Made by a program: the position numbers and the translations under genes
The notes under the pieces: generated by a model
The model's database searches: none
What the model saw: only the letters and a program-made list of their open reading frames with translations
What the model was told of the DNA's origin: nothing
Shown here: piece after piece, positions 45,491 through 58,121 of the stretch
How positions within the stretch are numbered: position 1 is the stretch's first letter
Layout: each line of letters begins with the position of its first letter
Assembly: GCA_019973155.2 (NCBI GenBank)
Contig: BPQB01000001.1
Coordinates: 558,001 to 622,000, forward strand
Direction of reading: 5' to 3'
DNA length: 64,000 bases
DNA from: Phanerochaete sordida
Lineage: Eukaryota > Basidiomycota > Agaricomycetes > Polyporales > Phanerochaetaceae

Positions 45491-48400
45491 ATGGCTTCGG
45501 GCAGCGACGAGATCCTCACCACCGTCCTCGTCTCCAACCTCCACTGCAGCAGGTACGTCCGCTCCTTCTCGCCGCTCAACATCCTCCGAGGCTGACCCTG
45601 CTCGCCGCAAGCTGCGTGCGGACGATCCAGGACGCCCTCGCAACTCTATCCCCACCACCTGCCGCAGTCGACGTCTCCATCGTCACTCAAACAGTGACCG
45701 TCCGCCACTCGCATGCGCTCTCCCCAGCGGCGGTCCGGGCTGCCCTCGACGACGCCGGCTTCGACCTCGTCACCACCCCGGACGCGCTCGAGCGTTCCCA
45801 CACCTCGTTCACGAACAGCCTCTCGCGCCTGCCGCCGACGCTTGCCCGCCACCGCAACAAACACGTCCAGCAGTGCCTGCAATGCCTGGAGGAAGCCCAC
45901 GGCAGCTCGTGTGAGCCCCGGGACAAATTCGGCGAGGACACGCTAATTACAGAATCTGCGGATCCAGTAAAGCCTGCCGTAGATTCTCCCCTGACCTCCG
46001 ACGACAAGGAAGTCGGCCTGCCCCCACACACGTCTCCCATTACGTCCTCCGCCGCGACGTCTCCAGGCCCCTACCATGTGACGCTATCTATCGGCGGCAT
46101 GACCTGCGCCTCCTGCTCCAACACGCTCACCCGCATCATCGCAGAGCTTCCTGGAGTCTCGGACGTTGTGGTGAATCTATTGGGCAACTCGGCGACCGCG
46201 CTCGTCGATAAGCCCGAACTCGCGCAGACTATTGCCGAGGCCGTCGACGATGCCGGGTTCGAGGCAGACGTAATGAGCGTCGAGCCCGTCCACCGCCCGG
46301 CCCCCGCGCCGCGCCAGGCTGCCCCGGCGCCGTCCGACGGGCCCTTCTCCCTGACGCTCTCCGTCGGCGGCATGACCTGCGCCGCGTGTTCGAACACCAT
46401 CACCGGCCTTCTCGCGGAGCTCCCTGGCGTGTCCGACGTCGTCGTCAATGTCCTCGGGAAGTCCGCCACCGCCACGATCGCGCGCAGGGAGCTCGCGGCC
46501 CAGGTCGTCGAGACCATCGAGGACGGCGGGTACGAGGCCGAGGTCGCCCACCTCGAGCCTGTCCAGAACGAAGCACAGGCTGTCGTGGGCCCGCGCACCG
46601 TCTCTCTGCGCGTCGAGGGCCTGTTCTGCAGGTGAGCAACGTTCCTCGCCGGGGGATTGGGGGTTACTAACAGGGTTCAGTCACTGTCCTGCCAAGGTTA
46701 TGGCGCTGCTCAAGGGTTATGAGGACAGAGTGACGATAGAGAAGCCGATTACTTCTTACACGGACCCGATCATACGCCTGTCTTATACTCCGTCCCCACC
46801 GGACTTTACGATCCGCACCATCTTAGACGCCATCAACGTTGCCACCGCAGCATCCTCGCATCCCTTCACCGCCACGATCTACCACCCGCCCTCGCTCGAG
46901 GAGCGCGCGCGGCGCATGCAGGCCAAGGAGCAGCGCGCGCTGCTCGTGCGCCTCCTCTTCTCGGTCGTCGTCGCGATCCCGACATTCATCATCGGCGTCG
47001 TGTACATGAGCCTCGTCCCGGCGAGCAACGCCGACCGGATGTGGTGGATGCGCCCGATCTGGTCGGGCAACGCGTCGCGCATCCAGTGGGCGCTCTTCTT
47101 CTGCGCGACGCCGGTCATGTTCTACGGCGCAGGCACCTTCCACCGCCGCTCGCTCAAGGAGATTTACTCGCTGTGGCGCCGCGGCAGCCGCGTGCCCGTC
47201 TGGCGGCGCTTCGTCCGCTTCGGCAGCATGAACATGCTCGTCAGCAGCGGCGTCGCCGTCGCGTACTTTGCGTCGATCGCCCTCCTCGCGCTCTCCGCGG
47301 CGCAGGCGCCCGCGCCCGACGGCGACGGCGACACGACGACGTACTTTGACTCGGTCGTGTTCCTCACGATGTTCCTCCTTGCCGGTGAGTCCCTCCGCCA
47401 TCTGCACAGCTCGCAACACCCACTCACGATCCCATCCAGGCCGCTACCTCGAGGCATACAGCAAGGGCCACACCGCAGACGCGATCACCGCGCTCGGCAA
47501 GCTGCGCCCGACGACCGCGCTCCTGCTGCTGCCCGCGGCGCAGGGCAGCCCGAGCCCGACGCTCTCGACGCCGGCGCTGACGCTCACGGACTCGCACGAC
47601 CCCGAGAAGGGGCTCGTCGACGCGGAGCACGGCAAGGGCGCCGTTGCGCACCTCGAGGACCGCGCCGCGGGGCGCGCCGCGCTCGCGCGCGTGCCCGCGG
47701 ACCTGCTCGAGGTCGGCGACGTCGTGCGCGTGCAGCACGGCGCGAGCCCGCCCGCGGACGGCACGCTCGTCGGCGTGCAGGGCGAGCACGCGTCGTTCGA
47801 CGAGAGCTCGCTCACGGGCGAGAGCCGGCTCGTCGCGAAGCAGGCGGGGGACAGTGTGTTCGTCGGGACGATCAACCGCGGGCCCGTCGTTGACGTCCGC
47901 GTCGATGCCATCGGTGGGGAGACCATGTATGTGACTTGTTTTCTGGCACGAGGAAGCCCAGGGACTGATTTCTGTCGGACAGGCTGGACCAGGTCGTCAA
48001 AGTCGTCCGGGAAGGCCAGACAAAGCGCGCTCCTATCGAGCGTGTGGCAGACCTCCTGACAGGCTATTTCGTGCCGGTCGTCACCCTGCTCGCCATCTTG
48101 ACCTGGGTCGTCTGGCTTTCTCTCGGGTATGGTGGTGCCCTTCCTCAGGACTATCTGGACATCCCAGTTGGCGGTTGGAGTAAGCATCACCCCACTCTGT
48201 GCGCCCGGTCCTGTGCTGACCAGCTCTGTCACAGCCGTCTGGTCTCTGGAATTCGCCATCGCAGTCTTCGTCGTCGCCTGCCCCTGCGGCATCGGCCTCG
48301 CCGCGCCGACCGCGCTCCTCGTCGGCTCGGGGCTCGCCGCCAAGTTCGGCATCCTCGTCCGCGGCGGCGGCGAGGCCTTCCAGGAGGCCGCGCAGCTCGA

Positions 48401-49715
48401 CCTCGTCGTTTTCGACAAGACCGGCACGCTCACGCAGGGCGGCGACCCGCGCGTCGTCGACGCCGCGCTCCCCGCGTCCGGCTGGGCGCCCGCGGTCGTG
48501 CACGGCATCGCGTCCGAGCTCGAGAGCGCGAGCTCACACCCGCTCGCGACGGCCCTCCGCGCGTACTGCGACGCGCGCGCGCAGCCGCAGGCCGCGGCGG
48601 GCCTCGACGAGACGCCGGGGCGCGGGCTGAAGGCGCGCTTTGACGCGCTGCGGTGCGAGGCGGTCATCGGGAACGAGGCGTGGATGGCGGAGCACGGCGC
48701 GGCGGTCGACGGCGCGGTCGAGGCGCGCCTGAGCGCGTGGAAGGCGGACGCGAACAGCGTCGTGCTCCTCGCCGTGCGCCGGCTCGGATCTGCCGACGGG
48801 GACACGGAGAAGAACGGGCCGTTCGAGCTGTGCGCGGCGTACGCCGTCGCGGACATGCTGCGCGAGGAGGCGCCGGCTGTCGTGTCGCTCCTCCAGAGGG
48901 AGGGCATCAGTACCTGGATGATATCTGGCGACAATCCCGTCACGGCGAAGGCTGTCGCGAAGAAGGTCGGGATCCGTGAGACGAACGTCATCGCGGGCGT
49001 TCTGCCTCACGAGAAGGCGATGAAGATCCAGTGGCTGCAGGCGGTCGGGATGAAGCGTCCGCTGCGCGGCTTCTCGCGTTGGACAGGGGGTCGTCGCCTC
49101 AACACTCGCTGTATCGTGGCGATGGTTGGCGACGGTATCAACGATGCACCGGTGAGTTCACATGGTTCTGGATAGTATGTTTGCATAGCTGACAATATGA
49201 ACAGGCTCTTAGCGCCGCCGACGTTGGTATTGCCATCGGCTCAGGCAGTAAGTTCCCGATAATTCTCTACTGACATCCATACTCACGCTTTGGACTCAAA
49301 CTAGGTGACGTCGCAATATCCAGCGCTTCCTTCATCCTGGTGTCTTCGGAGCTACGCAGCCTCCTGACCCTCATCTCCCTCTCGAGGACCGTGTTCAACC
49401 GTGTCAAGTTCAACTTCGTGCGTTACCTTCTTTCCCACGCAGACTCTCCGTATGCTAATATACCTCGTATCACAGCTCTGGGCGACCATTTACAACCTGA
49501 TCGCGCTCCCCATCGCAGCAGGTATTATATACCCTGCACCAGGCCATCCGCGTTTGCCACCGGTACGTCCAGTCTCCTATTCACATTTTCGCGACGATAC
49601 TCACGAAGCCTTCTAGGTGTGGGCCTCCCTGGCGATGGCTCTTTCCTCCGTATCCGTCGTGTGCAGCTCACTCCTCCTCAAGCTCTATAAGGAGCCGTCC
49701 ATTTCTCGGGCTTAA
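45491..49715 (+). CDS. Copper-transporting P1B-type ATPase (CCC2/ATP7 type), paralogue B
   Basis: About 1,240-residue paralogue of the gene at 34259-38399, inverted relative to it. All four HMA modules have metal cysteines: NLHCSSCVRTIQ, GMTCASCSNT, GMTCAACSNT and GLFCSHCPAK. The linker after HMA1 has HVQQCLQC, a CxxC also present in paralogue A (HVQQCPLC). Conserved pump motifs are FDESSLTGESRLV, VVACPCGIGLAAPTALL, DKTGTLT, SSHPLATAL, SGDNPVTA and MVGDGINDAP, ending KLYKEPSISRA. ATG 45491 was chosen because its context aligns with paralogue A; an in-frame ATG also exists at 45413. Intron positions at HMA1, HMA4 and the C-terminal part match paralogue A. Third positions are more GC-rich than in A. 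Probably the more constrained copy of the pair. Confidence 0.93.
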
Positions 49716-51794
49716 AATCCATCACCTGCATGTATATCTGACACTGTATACCTACTCCACGCAGACCTTGTGACTTACATAATGAACTCACGACCTGTAT
49801 GACTATCTTTTTGTATCAATGCTAGCTGCTCCCTCGCAATGAAGGCCGAGAGGCGTTCTGGAGCATAGAGGCGCATCGAAGGAGCCTCGGACACCTCGCC
49901 AGAGACGCTGCTTGCCCAGGACAGCAAGACAACACCACAGAACACCACAGCTCGACAGGGCTATTGAGACGGCCAATGTTGTGTCCTCCAGACACGGTAT
50001 ACGACTGACTTCAGTGAAGATTTGGGCTCCAAAGAAAGAGGGCCCTGCTGGATCGACTGAGTGTGCGCACCCATGCTCATGTTGCCTGCTAGCGAGTAGT
50101 GTCCGCCGCATACACCCCTGCTACCTCCCGCGCGGCGGACGGGCGACCCTCTCTCATACTTGCGTTCGAGCGTCCGCTTTGAGGGCAACCCGTCTCGACT
50201 GTCATGCTGTGGCGTGACATGAAAGCCCTGGACGCCGGGCTCTGGGTACCGGTCGGGATGAAGCCGCCGCGTCGATACAGCACGTCTTGACAAAGGAGTG
50301 TCGTAGGTAGGCAGTTACGAAAGGTGTCGAGGGCCTCAGAGGCTGGCGTGACCGCGATGCGAGTGATACGGATGAGGGTCTGAGGCAAGAGCCATAAGCG
50401 CGGGACAGGTCGCTCGACGCAAGTTAGCCGCTATCGTGCTGCAGGCACTAACATGAGCTCTCGCACGCGTTCTAGGTATGATGAAGCGGATTTATTCAAG
50501 TCCTAATATTCAACATGACATGGCTACTCTACGCAAGGTTTTTTGTGCATGTTGGTTTCGCCTGCTGACCAAAGTCGCACAGGGTACTTGTCCCGAAGGG
50601 CCACGTAGAGGCCTGCACCAGGACGACAGGAGTCGCCCATCCTTCGGGGAACCATATCAGAAGAGCCTTCCAGCCCTTCCAATAGGCAGGCAAGGCAGCC
50701 CGCAAGCTGCACAAGCCTCGAGGAGCCCGCCCACTGCCCCGTCAAGAGCGTGGACGGGCCACCGTAGAGTGCAAATCCAGGTGTTCCGCGGGAAGCGGTC
50801 CTCGGTATACCCAGGAGAGGGACGTCCCCTGGGCGGCAGATGGGTCAAGACCTGCCCAGCGGGGGGGTACACCCAGTCCCCGCTTCCACGAAGGACTGGA
50901 CCCGCTGAAGAGCCTGAGCAGGGGGCACGGGGGTATTTATACCCTGGCGGCTGGGGAGGCTGGCGGGAGGCGATCGCGATCACGTGGGTTTGTTTAACGC
51001 GAATAAACGGGCTCACCTGACGCAGGCCTCCAGCGACGCTGCCCGCCTCGAGAGGCTGCCCGTCGTCGAGTCGGGCCCTCGCCGGAGGCGGTCGTCTCCG
51101 CACTGGCACGATTGTTGTGCGACCGTGAAGGGTCTGACTTTAGCGCCGCGCCGGCGGCGCACATCCGTGCCAGTGCCTGCGGCCTGCTGTTTTCTACAAA
51201 CGTTAAATTTAATGTATGCTTCTAGTAAGAGATTGTCATGTTTGTTTCCCTCCTATGTTGCATGACGAGTAGAAACAGGCTGACTGATGCTGGAGGCAGC
51301 GCTTTCTGGGACGCGCGCATCGACCGCCGCGAGACGCTTTGCCCCACACCTTGCCCACACCTCCATCTCGCTCGGCGCGCCGACTCCTACATCCTCCTCG
51401 ACACGTCTCTATCCTTGTACTGATGCCCTAGAAATATACTAGACAAGCGACTGAGTCGGGCATTTTGCTCCCTTAGCGCTTAGCCCTCGCCACAAGCTGG
51501 GGACTCTGGCGTGACGCCGAAAGGACGTCTCGCAAGCATTGCACCGACTTCGACGCTCTCACCTGCTGCTTGTTCTATACCACTCTTTACGGGCATGTGG
51601 AGTTCCCAGGGTCTCGGAAACCTAGCGCAGTATGTTCTCCCGCGCTCTGCTTTCTTCTGAATCCCGACTTCGCAATATCCAGCCAGCTGGGCACCGACAG
51701 CTTCCGTGTCGAGCCCGGCTCGGCCCCAAGGGGCCTCACTCTACGAACGGACGCGACGACCAGTGCACTAAGTTTCAGCGAATTCATACATCAT
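49716..51794. other. Long intergenic stretch
   Basis: About 2.1 kb between copper ATPase B and the DUF6533 gene stop. It is mixed in composition: AT-rich around 50480-50560 and 51190-51260, GC-rich at 50600-51120. ORFs of up to 180 codons overlap on both strands without a recognisable domain or splice pattern. No transposon ends or tRNA seen. Confidence 0.45.
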
Positions 51795-53398
51795 TCAGCC
51801 ACCATACACCGCACCCGTGCTCTCAAACCCGATGTCCAGCGTGCCCACGCCGTCCCAGCCCACGGTTACGTCGTCGAGCTCGAACCACTCGTGGCCCCCT
51901 TCGCTTTCGCCGCCGAGGTCAAGGCTCGCGCCGATATTGCCGAGACGCGTCGCGGCGTCGCGGAAGTGCACGGTCGAGAACTTGGACATCGAGGGGTCTG
52001 GGTCGGCACGGGTGTGCAGCGCGCGCAGGTTCAGCATGAAGCGGCTCGTGAGGATGAGGGGCTGTGTTTGTGTGTGAGCGCAGCGGGAGTTTGTAGAGGG
52101 AGGAGACGGACCATGGCTGCGAGAAAGGGGCTCAGCACGGAGCCTTGCGCCTGTGGGGACCTTCAGCACGGAGCATCTCGCGGGGGTGAGGATGCGTACG
52201 TCGAACAAGGCCAGCTGCGTGACGTTGAGGGCGAGAAGGACGCTGTAGAGTGCGTGGGATTCAGTCAGACAATGTCATCCGTAGATATTCCTATACTGAC
52301 ACAAAATACGTGGTTCCTGCACCGTATTGAGCACCGATACGTATCGTCAAAGCTAAGCACAGCCACTCACCGTCCCGGAGCAAACATGTAGATATCGAGA
52401 AGGACAGGTTATTCCGCCTCGCTGTCCTCCACTGGCCGAAGGTCTTGACCCACGTCAGCACGAGCACCGTGGCGTCCTGCAATATCAGCGTGCTCCGTGT
52501 GACATAGGCACCTACAGACGCATCAGCATCAGCCCCAAGCGAACCGCACGGTCACAGATTGCATACATACATCTAGCCGTGCCGTCAGCGCCCACTTGCA
52601 AACCTCCAGGCCGGGCACCGCACTCACATTTTGTAGTCCCGCCTATACTTGGCGACCGAGGTGTCCGGCACCGATAGTGTCACGAAGCAGTACGGGATCT
52701 CCTCCGCATACGCTGGTTGGTTTGCGAACAGCGCTATCTGCGGAGTCACCGTCAACGCGAGCGGGGTGGCGGAGGGGAGGATGCCCGCACACAGTTCGTG
52801 ATCACCGGCGCAAGGCCCAGGACGAGGACGAGGACCAACAAACGCCGGTTCTGGCTCCAGATGGCGGAGACCCGCAGGGCGATGAACACTGCGGGGCGTC
52901 AGCGCCGCGACTGAAGCACGAAGCTAGCGACCGGGAGGACGCACGGTCGACCTCTGCCCAGCCCAATATCGAGGCGATGTCCTGGATGCGGCCTTTCGCG
53001 ATGCATCTACGTCAGGGCGGTGAGCATGCGCAAGTTGGACACGGTAAGCACGGGGCTCACCCCTACGCGAGGTGCTATCAGTGCCGGGCTCCATGCAGAA
53101 TGGGCGTACGCACGAGATGTGAATGGACGAATGGCTGCAGGAAGTAGCATACTCCGAGGACAAGCATCGTCCAGCGTATCATGAGCAGCAGGAGAGACGT
53201 CACGGTCTTCTCTCTCCGCCAGATTGTCTGGAACTCCAGGGGGATGGTGACGATGTGCTCATAAAGTAGCACGGCTATGATTTGCGTCAGGTTCAGCGAG
53301 GGAGGCTGGCACTCTGCGGGCGCGTACTTGCAATGGACAGAAACATGAATCCGCTGGCGGACGCACATTACATGAGCGTCGGCATCTATAAGACGCAT
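51795..53398 (-). CDS. DUF6533-type seven-helix membrane protein
   Basis: Family of basidiomycete integral membrane proteins of unknown function, often multicopy. The N-terminal block LNLTQIIAVLLYEHIVTIPL followed by EFQTIWRREKTVTSLLL matches the DUF6533 pattern (aromatic Y and acidic E-x2-xxW). After introns come FIALRVSAIWSQNRRLLVLV, a long helix LVLVLGLAPVITN, and the extracellular-type loop YAEEIPYCFVTLSV. Next are STLILQDATVLVLTWVKTF and LYSVLLALNVTQLALFD. The last exon begins LILTSRFMLNLRAL and ends in an acidic cytoplasmic tail with ESTGAVYGG. The start is uncertain: in-frame ATGs exist at 53398 and 53368, and a further upstream exon is possible. Intermediate exon limits are approximate. 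Confidence 0.75.
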
Positions 53399-54196
53399 TT
53401 AACACACACCTCGAGAGCGAATTTTGATAGAATGTAATAAAACCGCTGTCGGACATACCGACCAGTGTCATGCTGGCACGTCCTTGGTCAAGAGATCAGG
53501 AAGGACTGGCTGGCACTTCCCTCCCCTGATATACAGTGCGAATGCATTATACGTCAGGGTAGCCTCGCGAAGCAACAGAATACAATGGCTGCGTTCCCGT
53601 CATTGCTCGAGACGCAAAGTCAACAAGGACAGCCTCTTCCGTCACCACGCCGGCGCGGCCGTTTGCAAGGAGATAGAGAATGACGGCCATGTATTTTCCC
53701 GTCCGGGCTCGCCATGGCATTCGTGAGCGCATGTATGCGAGACGGGGACCTGGCGCGTTGCATGGCGAGAAGCAAGTGACCGAGGAGGCGAAGTAGATAG
53801 AGCGCCCGTGATGGGCCGAGGACCTGGGGACCGAGCTTTGGGCCTAACGCGTGAGCCACCACCTGCCTCCTTTTCCTATACACTGCTTTCGTCCCCTCCA
53901 TACCTCATTTCTCAAGCTACTTCTGCTCGCGACACAGAGACACTAAAGGCCGTCGTCTCGGGGGTGCGTTTCGCTTCGATGCTCGCGACTGATTCCCAAC
54001 AGCTCCGCCACACGGCCGCCGGTGCATCGTCCTGGCAGCCCTCCACTGTCCTTCACGCTGGCTGTTCGTCGCTCCTCTGGATCCCCAGCGGAAGATCTTG
54101 CTCACCCTGTTGCTTCTGATACCCCACAGCTGTGCAGCTGCACGATGACACTCTCGCGCGCATCACGAGCGCTGCGAACGATGTGGAGATGCTCGT
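53399..54196. other. Intergenic between divergent DUF6533 and SWT1-like genes
   Basis: About 800 bases. The segment 54140-54189 is open in the same frame as the SWT1-like gene (QLHDDTLARITSAANDVEML) and ends at a GTATGT donor. It may therefore be an upstream coding exon of that gene. The rest carries no recognised feature. Confidence 0.4.
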
Positions 54197-55460
54197 ATGT
54201 GCCCGTCTCGCGCGCGCGACACGCTGCAGCTAACGTTCGGGCGCGGCCAGGAACCTGCGAACGCAGGCCCGACACTGTATCTTGTACTCGACACCAACGT
54301 ACTCATCGATAACCTGAACGTCGTCCGCGCGTTCAGCGAAGACTTAGATCGCATCACGCTGCCGTGGTCTATGAAGATCATTGTGCCGTACGTCGTGCTC
54401 TCGGAGCTTGATGGGTGAGTGCGCACGCCCCTTGGTGCCGGCCGCAGCGCTGAAATGTAAATGCAGACTCAAAAACCGCGAGGGGCTCTCGTGGTTCGCG
54501 CGCACGGCTTCGACCTTCCTGTTGCAGAAGGTCAAGGAAAAGAAGTCGCTCAAGGTGCAGGCGCGCTCCGAGACGGCGCACACGAAACTGCACGAACACG
54601 AGCAACTGCGCTCGGCAGACATCGCCATCTGGGACTGCTGCCTCTATTACAAAACGAAGGGCGAGGTCGTGCTCCTGTCCAACGACACGAACCTGCGGAC
54701 GCTATGCGAGAACGAGCAGCCAGGTGCGTCGGCCCGACACGTGCAGCGGGCCGAACGCACTGACGCGGCGCGGACAGTCATCCCGACGGTCGCCCCTGGG
54801 CGGCGGCTGCTCTCGAGCCGGGAGCTCGCCGCGCAGCTCTTCGGCGCGAACGTCGACGTCGCGCCGTTCCGGGCGTCGGAGGGCGCGCCGCGCTACCGCC
54901 CGACGCGCTCGGGCGCGACGGCGCACCTCGCACAGACGGAGGGCCCCGCGGCGGCCGACGACGACGGGATGGAGGTCGACGACGACGGCGGTGCGGGTGC
55001 GGGCGCGCCGCCGCCCGAGGACTGGGTGCCGAGCCACGCGCTGGACGCGCTGCACGTGCAGATCATCGACCACTTCAGCGTCGTGCTCGGCGAGCTCGCG
55101 CAGCGGGTGCGCCAGGCGGCGGGCGACGACGGGCCCCCGGCGCGGTCGCCGCACGCGCCTGCGCACCGGCGGAAGGACGTGCGGGCGTGGACGGCGGGGG
55201 ACTGCGTGGAGTACCTGGCGTCGAAGCGGCCGCTGCAAGTCTCGCAGCCGCCGCTGCAGACGTTCTTGCTGCGGCGGAATGAGGACCGCGGGTGGCGCAG
55301 GGGACAGGACTGGCCACGGCAGGCGTGGGAGAACTGTTTAGATGCGCTCGAGGACATTGGGAGGCAGTTCGAGGACGGGCTTGTGCTGCTATCGCTGACC
55401 GAGTTGCGGCCACATGTGACGGATGTATTCCACACAAGGTTACGCCCTACAGGAATCTAA
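54197..55460 (+). CDS. SWT1-like PIN-domain endoribonuclease
   Basis: RNA surveillance nuclease homologue of yeast Swt1, which clips defective mRNPs at the nuclear pore. The PIN core has its acidic residues: LVLDTNVLID, VVLSELDG, ADIAIWDCC and LLSNDTNLR. The segment TVAPGRRLLSSRELAAQLFG follows after a short intron (about 54722-54776). A variable acidic linker separates it from a C-terminal helical part (CLDALEDIGRQFEDGLVLLS), the position of the HEPN-like region in SWT1 proteins. ATG 54197 is a conservative choice. Coding sequence may begin further upstream, with an intron at about 54190-54232 skipped, which does not alter the frame of the PIN domain. Ends TGI at 55460. Confidence 0.8.
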
Positions 55461-56478
55461 TGGAATTTGAGCTGGGGCAAGAGAGGTGACCTAACGCCGA
55501 CATTGGGCTGTTGTAAGGTTCGCCGTCCTTGACCGTGCAGCTGAGGTCATGCTTAGGATACAACGGACTAACTTATCGACGTTCTTAATAAATGTTCGTC
55601 ACCTCGTGTAGCGCCACAAAGCAACCGTCTATCAAAGCGGGTGAGGCGATGGCCAGGAACAGCAAGGAGATACATGGATCAGTGGCAGTGGAGCAATGTG
55701 GCGAGGATCGTAGTAACTCGGTTGTACCTGGGTCCGGTGCGTACCCATGGGGGCTGCCGATGTGCTCATCGGATGGTCTCTCCTGCGGGTGCGATGGGGC
55801 TTTCGAGGATGGCCAGATAGGGCCAGGAAGATTTCGCCGAAGGACGCCACCGAGCCGGGCTCGGGGTGCACATGGAGTCGCGCGCCGAAAGCGACGAGAT
55901 CAGCCCCCGGCTGGTGGCGATGCACGCGGTCTACGCAGACTGTCGAGCCTTGGCGACATGTCTGGCCGGGCGTCCTGCTGATGGCAGGTTTTGAGATGTG
56001 GGAAGGCGTTTGAGAAGGGGCGATTGGCGTGTGAGGGGTGCGGGGAAAAGCTATCTTCAGCGACGCTAGGGCGATCGGGGTGCGGTGCGTCGGTTTCTGC
56101 GGCAGGAGGACCTGGTCGGGGGCCGCGCGGTGGCAGCTGACGCGGTGGAGGCGGTGCAGGGTACTGCGCTGGATGTGCCACGACGAGTGACGAGAATATG
56201 CTCGGAGAGGCTGAAAGCGATACCGAGCCCCAGCGGGTGGGCTGCGCATGGGCCGATGCGTACACAACATCACGACAAAGCCGCTGCGCTGTCCGCCTCC
56301 GGGCGCCCGTTGGCACCGCTGGCACCGCCAAATCCGGTAACCTGGGCAGTGCGACGGCCTGGGTAAACAAGGCACGCGGACGACTCCTCTCTCAAGTGCC
56401 TGGACGTTTCACTTTCTTAAACGGCTGCTCTCCCCTTCAAGCCAGCCCTTCCTTTCCTTCCAGTCTCTCTCTTTCGTT
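55461..56478. other. Intergenic between SWT1-like and mannosyltransferase genes
   Basis: About 1.0 kb. Several long ORFs overlap in at least four frames (e.g. minus 55632-56375) without a recognisable domain. The simplest reading is chance ORFs in GC-rich DNA. A pyrimidine-rich stretch directly precedes the ATG at 56479. Confidence 0.45.
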
Positions 56479-58121
56479 ATGGTCCGCCGTCGAACGGTCT
56501 ACACATGTCTCTGTCTCCTAGCTGCTGTCCTCGTCGGCACCGTCGTCGTGCTCTCCTCCATCTCCTACTACCTCAACATCGCCCCCGACGCCTACATAAC
56601 CGAGGAGGAGCTTGACGCTCCGTTCGACGACTCGAGATGGAACGCGACCCAGCATGGAAAAGTCGAACGTGTCCCCCGCATCATTCATCAAACCTGGAAG
56701 TCCGAGACGTTGCCCAAGAAGTGGACGAAAATCTCGCAGCACTGCAGGGATATCATGCCTGACTAGTGAGTCTCACCTCTCGCTTTGTCCCCATCCCGTC
56801 TCCTCAACGCGCCACACCGCGCTTTCACAGTGAGTACATGCTCTGGACAGACGCGAGCTCGCGCGAGTTCATCGCGAAGGAGTATCCCTGGTTCCTCGAT
56901 ACCTTCGACGGCTACACCTATCCTATCCAGAGGGCTGACGCCATCCGCTACTTCGTCCTCTACCACTACGGTGGAGTCTACGTCGACCTCGACATTGGTT
57001 GCCAGCGACCAATGGACTCCCTCCTCACGTTCCCCGTCATCCTCCCCCGTACCATCCCTGTCGGAGTCTCCAACGATCTCATGTTCGCCGAGAAGAACCA
57101 TCCCTTCATGGCCCAGACCATCCGCAACCTCATCGCCTGGGACTACTCATGGGTGCTCAACTACCCCACGGTCATGTTCTCGACCGGCCCCATGTTCCTC
57201 TCCGCCCAGTACGGCGCATGGACCTCGTCCCACCCAGCCACGCCGGAGTACCCCGGTGGTGAGGTTCGCATCCTGCCCAAGTCCCTCTACGGCAAGAACG
57301 CGCTGCCAGAGGAAGCGCCGCACTCGTTCTTCAGCCACTACTACGGCAGCAGCTGGCACGCGGACGATGCGGCATTCATCGGCTTCCTGGGACACTGGGG
57401 CAAGGCGCTCATGTGGATCGGGCTCCTGGTCCTCGTCGGTGGGTTGGTCAGGCTGGCACTGGCCCCCCATTCCCGGCAGAGAAAGTACAGCCTCGGTCGT
57501 ATCGGTGGATACGATGTCATGATGCCGCGCTGGAAGAAGCGCAACCACCGGTGGTATCTCGATCTTGGCTGGTTCGCGATCCCTTCATCAAACGCGAACA
57601 CACCGAATCCACCTGCATCCCCCGTTTCCTCCTCGTCCTCGGAAGATGAAGAAGAAGTGCACCTTCTCCCCCTCTCTCTGGACGTGCCACCACCGAGCCC
57701 ATCACCCTCGGAGGTCTCCTTTACGACACCACCTCCGAGCTACGCAATGGTTGGCGCAATGCGGCGCGCTGCCACCGGCGTCATGTCTTACTTCTCGCGT
57801 AATCCAGACACACCCGGCACGCCTTCGCGCTCACGGCGTTCTCGGCGCAGCAGGGGCACGCTCTTCTTCCTCCCTGCGTTTTTCACGCCATCAAACGGCA
57901 ACATCGAGCTGCCAACAGACAGGGGCATCCCGCAGAGCCTGTCGCGCGGGAGCCTCGTCTCGCGCAGCAGCTCGCGGGGGCCCACGCCGGCGGAGTACCC
58001 GCCCGATAAGCCACACTACCGGGACGCGGACGACGAGGAGTACAACAGCCGCCTGCTTGTGCTGCCCACTTACGAACAGTCACGAGCCTCGACGTCCTCG
58101 GACGCCTCGACGATGTGCTGA
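56479..58121 (+). CDS. Inositol phosphoceramide mannosyltransferase (SUR1/CSH1-like, GT32)
   Basis: Golgi glycosyltransferase that adds mannose to inositol phosphoceramide in fungal sphingolipid synthesis. Predicted 525 residues, two exons (56479-56765, 56831-58121), in frame. An N-terminal signal anchor (CLCLLAAVLVGTVVVLSSI) precedes the GT32 core: VPRIIHQTWKSETLPKKW, EYMLWTD, YPIQRADAIRYFVLYHYGG. The DXD motif is at Asp148-Asp150 (VYVDLDIGCQRP). MFSTGPMFLSAQ and HSFFSHYYGSSWHADD follow. A second hydrophobic helix (ALMWIGLLVLVGGLVRLAL, about 310-330) is followed by a long Ser/Pro-rich tail of about 190 residues with an acidic patch. Yeast Sur1 and Csh1 are shorter, and need the Csg2 partner; none is seen here. 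Confidence 0.9.

Noticed and set aside
55632..56375. 247-codon minus-strand ORF upstream of the mannosyltransferase
   Set aside because: His/Pro/Arg-rich sequence with competing overlapping ORFs on both strands and no domain, intron pattern or homologue that I recognise.
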